Positions 10,063 through 13,601 of a stretch of DNA of 13,601 nt are shown piece by piece (position 1 is the first letter of the stretch; every line of letters starts with the position of its first letter). The position numbers were made by a program, and so were the translations under genes. The stretch spans positions 1 to 13,601 of the forward strand of contig CAKTMQ010000035.1 of assembly GCA_934573945.1 (NCBI GenBank), read 5' to 3'. Under the pieces are notes generated by a model. That model ran no database searches. It was not told the origin of the DNA and saw only the letters and a program-made list of their open reading frames with translations. The stretch comes from an uncultured Oscillospiraceae bacterium. GTDB taxonomy: Bacteria; Bacillota; Clostridia; Oscillospirales; Oscillospiraceae.

Positions 10063-11898
10063 TCACGCCGCAGGCGCGGTCTCCGCCGGGGAAGCCCCCG
10101 CTTCGGCGGAAGCTGGCTGCTCACTGTCCTGCGCCGGTTCATCCATGGACGCCGGTTCCGTCTGCACCCCGGTGCGCGTCACACTGCTGGCGGTGAGCAG
10201 GCTGCCCTCTCCCTGTGCAAAGCGGATGGCAACACTGTCGCCCACATTGAGGATGACGGCCTCCGGCTCTGCGGCGGCGGAGATCACATAGTAGACCGTG
10301 CCGCCCTCCAGCCGCAGATAGTACAGGCTGTTGCCGTCCACCACGGCGCTGCGGATCTCCGCGATCACGCCGGACACCGCACCGGCGTCCGGCTCCGGCA
10401 GGGCGCTGTCCTCCTGTCCGATGAAGCCGTAATGCAGCAGCATCTGCCGGTAGTTGCTCTCGCACTCCGCCACGGTGGCGCCGGTGGCCACGATCTGATA
10501 CTGGCTGACGTTGACCATGGCGTACATCTTCACCAGTCCCGCCGCGTCCTTCAGCGCCATGAAATAGGTGGGCTGCTCCGCCACATTCAGCAGCAGCGGG
10601 AAGGTGGCGGTGTACTTCATCTGCTGCACCTGTCCCTGGGCGCTGTCCATGGCGCTGTACTCCTCCGCGCCGGCCACGGCGTAGAACCGTGTCTCCTTGG
10701 TGCGCTGGTTGGAGAGGATAAAGCCCACGTTGGACTCGTCGGACACCACGGAGGTCACGCCGGTGTACATATACACATCGTCGCCGATGGCGATGTAGTT
10801 GTAGCCGTCGGTGGTGACCGTCACCTCCCGCTGGCCGAACAGCGAGTTCCAGAACCCGTTGATATAGGTGCCATGGTAGTCGTACTGCTGGATGATCAGC
10901 TCGGCGGTGAACACATGATCCACCCAGCTGGGGATGTCCGCCACCTCATAGTAGGCGGTCTCGCCGGTGACAGCGTTCACCAGTACCGCGCCGGTGATGT
11001 CCGTGCCGCCGAACAGGCCGATGGTGCGGTCGATCCGGGGGCAGACCCACCAGGGACGGCCATCCTCGTCGATCTCAAAGGCCGGCTCGTCAAAGATAAA
11101 CGTGGGATAGTGGAACCGGAGATAGCGGTAGAGGTTCCGCCCGAAGTGCTCCGCCGTGGTATAGCGGATACCGTCCTCCAGCCGCACCACCTCCACATTC
11201 TGGGTCACCATGTCGATGATGAGGTAGGCGGGCAGACCTGCCTTGCGGTTGTTGAGCCATTTGATCAGGTCGCCGTACTGCAGGGTGGTGACCCGCACCG
11301 GACGCCCCTTGTAGTTGATCTGGGTGTAGTTGTCCGCCACCTCGAACTGGGACACCATGTCCGCCAGCTCGCCCAGCTTCCGGTTGCCCAGCTTGGCGGC
11401 GGAGTCCTTGTCCAGCATGGGAATCTGGTCAAAGGAGATCTCCTCCACCTCGGCGGCGAAATCGCCGGTCTCCACCGTCAGCAGATCCCGGTAGGCGCCG
11501 GCGCGGAACACCTGCCAGCCCAGCACGCTGCCCGCCAGCGCCGTCACCACCAGCGCGGCGGCCAGCACCAGCGGGATCAGGCACTGCTTTTTCAAAAAGC
11601 TGAAATAGCCCTTGGCGCCCTCCCCCTGAAAGCCGGAGGTGAGGATGGCGCACAGGCCGTACACGCCGCACAGCAGCAGCACAAAGACGTAGAATTCCGG
11701 CGCCTTCAGGCTGATGGGCGGCAGCGTCACGTAAAAGTAGACGGCGGCAAATACCAGCGTCACCGCCAGATTCAGCACCGTGCGGCCGAAGGGCGTGCCG
11801 ATGGCCTTGCGGGGCTTTCTCGGCTGTCCCGCCGGACGGTGAAAGGGGTTTTCTCTGCGAAAGCCCTGAAAATTGGGATCGTTCCAGTTTGTGTTCAT
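10063..11898 (-). CDS. 611-aa membrane protein with large extracytoplasmic region, function unknown
   Basis: ATG at 11898 has AAAGGAG 5 nt upstream; an in-frame ATG at 11949 has no RBS and adds a Pro/Arg-rich stretch in the leader hairpin region, so it is rejected. The cytoplasmic N-terminus (1-38) is basic and Pro-rich. Membrane helices lie at about 40-59, 66-88 and 107-127. The remaining ~480 residues are predominantly beta-type and likely extracytoplasmic, with motifs such as GRPWWVCPRID, a VNAVTG segment and GDDVYMYTGV. The end is a low-complexity Ala/Glu/Pro/Ser tail. I do not recognise a named family. It is monocistronic, divergent from ctsR, with its own promoter. Confidence 0.8.
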   Translation of the reverse strand: MNTNWNDPNFQGFRRENPFHRPAGQPRKPRKAIGTPFGRTVLNLAVTLVFAAVYFYVTLPPISLKAPEFYVFVLLLCGVYGLCAILTSGFQGEGAKGYFSFLKKQCLIPLVLAAALVVTALAGSVLGWQVFRAGAYRDLLTVETGDFAAEVEEISFDQIPMLDKDSAAKLGNRKLGELADMVSQFEVADNYTQINYKGRPVRVTTLQYGDLIKWLNNRKAGLPAYLIIDMVTQNVEVVRLEDGIRYTTAEHFGRNLYRYLRFHYPTFIFDEPAFEIDEDGRPWWVCPRIDRTIGLFGGTDITGAVLVNAVTGETAYYEVADIPSWVDHVFTAELIIQQYDYHGTYINGFWNSLFGQREVTVTTDGYNYIAIGDDVYMYTGVTSVVSDESNVGFILSNQRTKETRFYAVAGAEEYSAMDSAQGQVQQMKYTATFPLLLNVAEQPTYFMALKDAAGLVKMYAMVNVSQYQIVATGATVAECESNYRQMLLHYGFIGQEDSALPEPDAGAVSGVIAEIRSAVVDGNSLYYLRLEGGTVYYVISAAAEPEAVILNVGDSVAIRFAQGEGSLLTASSVTRTGVQTEPASMDEPAQDSEQPASAEAGASPAETAPAA

Positions 11899-11932
11899 AG
11901 GTTCTCCTTTCGGGTGCAGGGGGTATATACGC

Positions 11933-11967
11933 CCCGCAGGGCGGGACACAGGCTCCCGCCCTGCGGG
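11933..11967 (-). other. 14-bp GC hairpin in the leader of the membrane protein gene
   Basis: CCCGCAGGGCGGGA and TCCCGCCCTGCGGG are exact complements with a 7-nt loop. The hairpin lies between the - strand promoter (11997-12026) and the RBS, about 35 nt before the start codon. No T-run follows on the - strand, so it is not a standard terminator. It may stabilise the mRNA or affect translation. Confidence 0.6.
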
Positions 11968-11996
11968 ATGGGGTATGCGTTTTCCTCTTATGCTGT

Positions 11997-12026
11997 ATTA
12001 TACCCTACAGCCGCCCCCGTTGTACA
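11997..12026 (-). promoter_or_regulatory. promoter of the 611-aa membrane protein gene
   Basis: On the - strand TGTACA (12021-12026), 18 bp, TATAAT (11997-12002). The start would be near 11990, giving a leader of about 90 nt that contains the hairpin at 11933-11967. Confidence 0.6.
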
Positions 12027-12113
12027 GCAATTTCAACTTGCGTTTCCCATTTTCTGTCGCTTTTCGCCGCAACTTCAGATTGCGCAGGCCGTTCACAAAT
12101 TGTTTACAGTTAA

Positions 12114-12130
12114 AGTCAAATAAAGTCAAA
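12114..12130 (+). promoter_or_regulatory. CtsR operator, full consensus
   Basis: AGTCAAA-TAA-AGTCAAA matches the published CtsR box (RGTCAAANANRGTCAAA) at every position. It ends 8 bp upstream of the -35 of the ctsR promoter, so CtsR bound here would obstruct RNA polymerase and repress the operon until heat stress. Confidence 0.92.
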
Positions 12131-12138
12131 TTTACCTA

Positions 12139-12167
12139 TTGACATTATAGGCGGACAGGTGTATGAT
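12139..12167 (+). promoter_or_regulatory. sigma-A promoter of the ctsR operon
   Basis: TTGACA, exactly 17 bp, TATGAT. It lies between the full CtsR box upstream and a degenerate array of CtsR half-sites downstream. Confidence 0.88.
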
Positions 12168-12169
12168 AC

Positions 12170-12199
12170 GGTCAAAGGTCAAGAAAAGGCAAAGTCAAG
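12170..12199 (+). promoter_or_regulatory. second, degenerate CtsR-box array over the transcription start
   Basis: Heptads GGTCAAA (12170-12176), GGTCAAG (12177-12183), AGGCAAA (12187-12193) and AGTCAAG (12193-12199) follow the -10. The middle pair has the correct 3-bp spacing but two mismatches to the consensus. It is probably a weaker, cooperative CtsR site. Confidence 0.65.
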
Positions 12200-12214
12200 C
12201 AGGAGGTCTTTCCT

Positions 12215-12664
12215 ATGGGTATCTCAGATGTGATCGCCAGCTTCATCCAGTCGGCGCTGGAGGAGACGGACGGCGTGCTGGAGCTGCAGCGCAGCGATCT
12301 GGCACAGCGCTTCAACTGCGTGCCCAGCCAGATCAACTACGTCATGTCCACCCGCTTCTCGCCGGAGCACGGGTACATCGTGGAATCCCGGCGGGGCGGC
12401 GGCGGCTACATCCGCATCACGCGGGTGCGGACAGACCGCAAGACGCTGCTGATGCACGTCATCAACTCCATCGGCGACACACTGGATGCCGCCAGCGGCA
12501 GAGCCATCGTGCAGAATCTGGTGGACAGCGAGGCCATCTCCGCCGAGGCGGGGCGGTCGCTGCTGGCCGGAACAGGCGACAGGGCACTGCGGCGGATAGA
12601 CCGGGCGTACCGGGATATGCTGCGGGCCGACATTTTCAAGCAGGTGCTGATCCACCTGGTTTGA
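12215..12664 (+). CDS. ctsR: CtsR, transcriptional repressor of class III heat-shock genes
   Basis: ATG at 12215 follows AGGAGG. The 149 residues match CtsR in length and layout. The N-terminal winged helix-turn-helix (about 1-70) has SDLAQRFNCVPSQINYVMST as the DNA-contact helices and the Gly-rich wing RRGGGGYIRI (59-68), which inserts in the minor groove and acts as the heat sensor in the Geobacillus protein. The C-terminal helical domain (75-149) dimerises. CtsR represses clp genes; its boxes stand directly upstream, so it autoregulates. In Bacillus, McsB/McsA and ClpC control its removal; in this window the McsB part is absent from the operon. Confidence 0.95.
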   Translation: MGISDVIASFIQSALEETDGVLELQRSDLAQRFNCVPSQINYVMSTRFSPEHGYIVESRRGGGGYIRITRVRTDRKTLLMHVINSIGDTLDAASGRAIVQNLVDSEAISAEAGRSLLAGTGDRALRRIDRAYRDMLRADIFKQVLIHLV

Positions 12665-12688
12665 TTTTCCCAAAGGAGGTTATGATAT

Positions 12689-13120
12689 ATGAAATGCGAA
12701 CGCTGTGGCCGCAAGGAAGCCACTTTCTATTACCAGAGCAACATCAACGGCAGAGTGACACAGGTGCATCTGTGTCCCGACTGCGCGGCGGAGCTGGGGT
12801 ACGCCGACCGGCTGTACCAGAGCTTCCGTCCCAGCCGCCGCAGCTTCTTCGATCCCTTCTCGCTGCTGGAGGATTTCGGTATGCTGTCCAACCGCATGAC
12901 GGAATTCCCCGCCCCGCTGGAGGAGGCGGCACGGGCTGCCGCCGGCATCGAGGAAGCGCCTGACGCGCCCGCCGGACTGGTGGGACGCGACGAGCAGGTC
13001 AGACTGCAGAAGGAGCGGCAGCGCAACGCGCTGCAGGCACAGCTCCAGGCCGCCATCGACAGTGAGAACTACGAGGAGGCGGCGCGCCTGCGGGATGAGC
13101 TGAAAAAGCTCCCCGCATAA
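12689..13120 (+). CDS. mcsA: McsA-like zinc-finger/UVR protein, short form
   Basis: ATG at 12689 has AAAGGAGG 9 nt upstream, 24 bp after ctsR. The N-terminal zinc ribbon has Cys3/Cys6 and Cys29/Cys32. Residues 40-100 are hydrophobic then acidic and Ala-rich, with no cysteine. The C-terminal UVR motif (about 106-141, LQAAIDSENYEEAARLRDEL) is typical of McsA. At 143 aa it is shorter than Bacillus subtilis McsA (about 185 aa), which has four CxxC motifs; the second pair is missing here. In Bacillus, McsA activates the arginine kinase McsB. With no mcsB next to it, this protein may work instead as a ClpC adaptor, which is inference. Confidence 0.88.
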   Translation: MKCERCGRKEATFYYQSNINGRVTQVHLCPDCAAELGYADRLYQSFRPSRRSFFDPFSLLEDFGMLSNRMTEFPAPLEEAARAAAGIEEAPDAPAGLVGRDEQVRLQKERQRNALQAQLQAAIDSENYEEAARLRDELKKLPA

Positions 13121-13149
13121 GGCGCTGAAAAGAAAGGATGTGACCATTT

Positions 13150-13601
13150 ATGAATGAGAATAAATTCACCCCCCGTGCGGAGGAGTCCCTGCGTCTGGCG
13201 CAGGAGGCCGCCCAGGATATGGGACATGATTACGTAGGCTGCGAGCATCTGCTGCTGGGTCTGCTGCGGGAAGAGGAGGGCATCGCCCACCGTGTACTGA
13301 CCGAGTACGGTCTCACCGACGAGATGATCTCCGGCATTCTGCAGCGCAGCGTGGGGCAGGGCACCGCCGGCGACGCCCCCAGTCAGGGGCTCACCCCCCG
13401 TGCCAAGAGCGTCATTGAGCTGGCCGTGGGCGAATCCCACCGGATGGGCGCCGGATATATCGGCACCGAGCATCTGCTGATGGGCCTGCTGCGTGAGGGC
13501 AGCAATATGGCCGTGCGCATCCTGCGCACCGTGGGCGTGGATCCCCGGAAGATGTACGCCAGCGTGCAGCAGAAGCTCAGCGAGAGCTCGCCCCACACCG
13601 T
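13150..13601 (+). CDS. clpC: ClpC, AAA+ unfoldase of the Clp protease (N-terminal part)
   Basis: ATG at 13150 follows GAAAGGA (spacing a little long). The gene continues past the right edge; 150 codons are visible. They form the double Clp N-domain: FTPRAEESLRLAQEAAQDMG with CEHLLLGLLREEEG (about 6-50), then LTPRAKSVIELAVGESHRMG with TEHLLMGLLREGSN (about 81-120). This domain binds adaptors such as McsB and MecA, and phosphoarginine in Bacillus. ATPase domains lie outside the window. Directly downstream of mcsA (29 bp), cotranscribed and under CtsR control. Confidence 0.93.
   Translation, partial: MNENKFTPRAEESLRLAQEAAQDMGHDYVGCEHLLLGLLREEEGIAHRVLTEYGLTDEMISGILQRSVGQGTAGDAPSQGLTPRAKSVIELAVGESHRMGAGYIGTEHLLMGLLREGSNMAVRILRTVGVDPRKMYASVQQKLSESSPHT

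Noticed and set aside
9209..10291. Several open frames of 80-147 codons in the intergenic hairpin region
   Set aside because: They read through palindromes, have no RBS, overlap each other on both strands and look like random composition.

Overview
The window looks like part of a GC-rich gut Clostridia chromosome (Oscillospiraceae-like). The evidence is the ctsR-mcsA-clpC heat-shock operon with CtsR boxes, strong AGGAGG-type ribosome binding sites, and an RlmI-type methyltransferase. Roughly the first 7.9 kb is the right-hand part of an integrated temperate phage or phage-like element; the rest is host chromosome. No database search was possible, so family names rest on motifs and remembered family features.

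Positions 1-2881 hold a leftward (- strand) early region that starts at a Cro-like regulator. It encodes very small proteins, several cysteine-rich and joined by 4-nt start/stop overlaps, and ends at the window edge in a protein built of 15-residue repeats. Set into it are two rightward units with near-identical promoter/RBS sequences and identical terminators. Each encodes a small protein and then runs antisense through a complete leftward gene. Positions 2882-3122 form the immunity switch, with two promoters facing each other and repeated AT-rich operator candidates. Positions 3123-6424 are a rightward lysogeny region: XRE repressor, compact ImmA-like peptidase, two membrane proteins, a lipoprotein with a Gly-Tyr repeat, a second XRE regulator, and a separately promoted HigBA-like toxin-antitoxin pair with a third small gene. 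A large serine recombinase (6547-7902) closes the element.

The right junction is visible. Just beyond the recombinase, on the - strand, lie a good RBS and the first codons of a gene beginning MPSIYLSPST, which I recognise as the start of a host N-acetylmuramoyl-L-alanine amidase. The reading frame is lost after about 12 codons, at a short imperfect palindrome, so the element appears to have inserted into the amidase gene. The rest of that gene should lie at the other end, outside the window.

Host DNA follows: rlmI-like gene (8067-9296); a 766-bp intergenic stretch packed with hairpins, including two 29-bp hairpins that are exact reverse complements of each other; a leftward membrane protein of unknown function (10063-11898) with a long hairpin in its leader; and divergently ctsR, mcsA and the start of clpC. 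McsA is short, with only one pair of CxxC motifs, and no mcsB lies between mcsA and clpC, so the arginine-kinase branch of this operon seems to be missing here.
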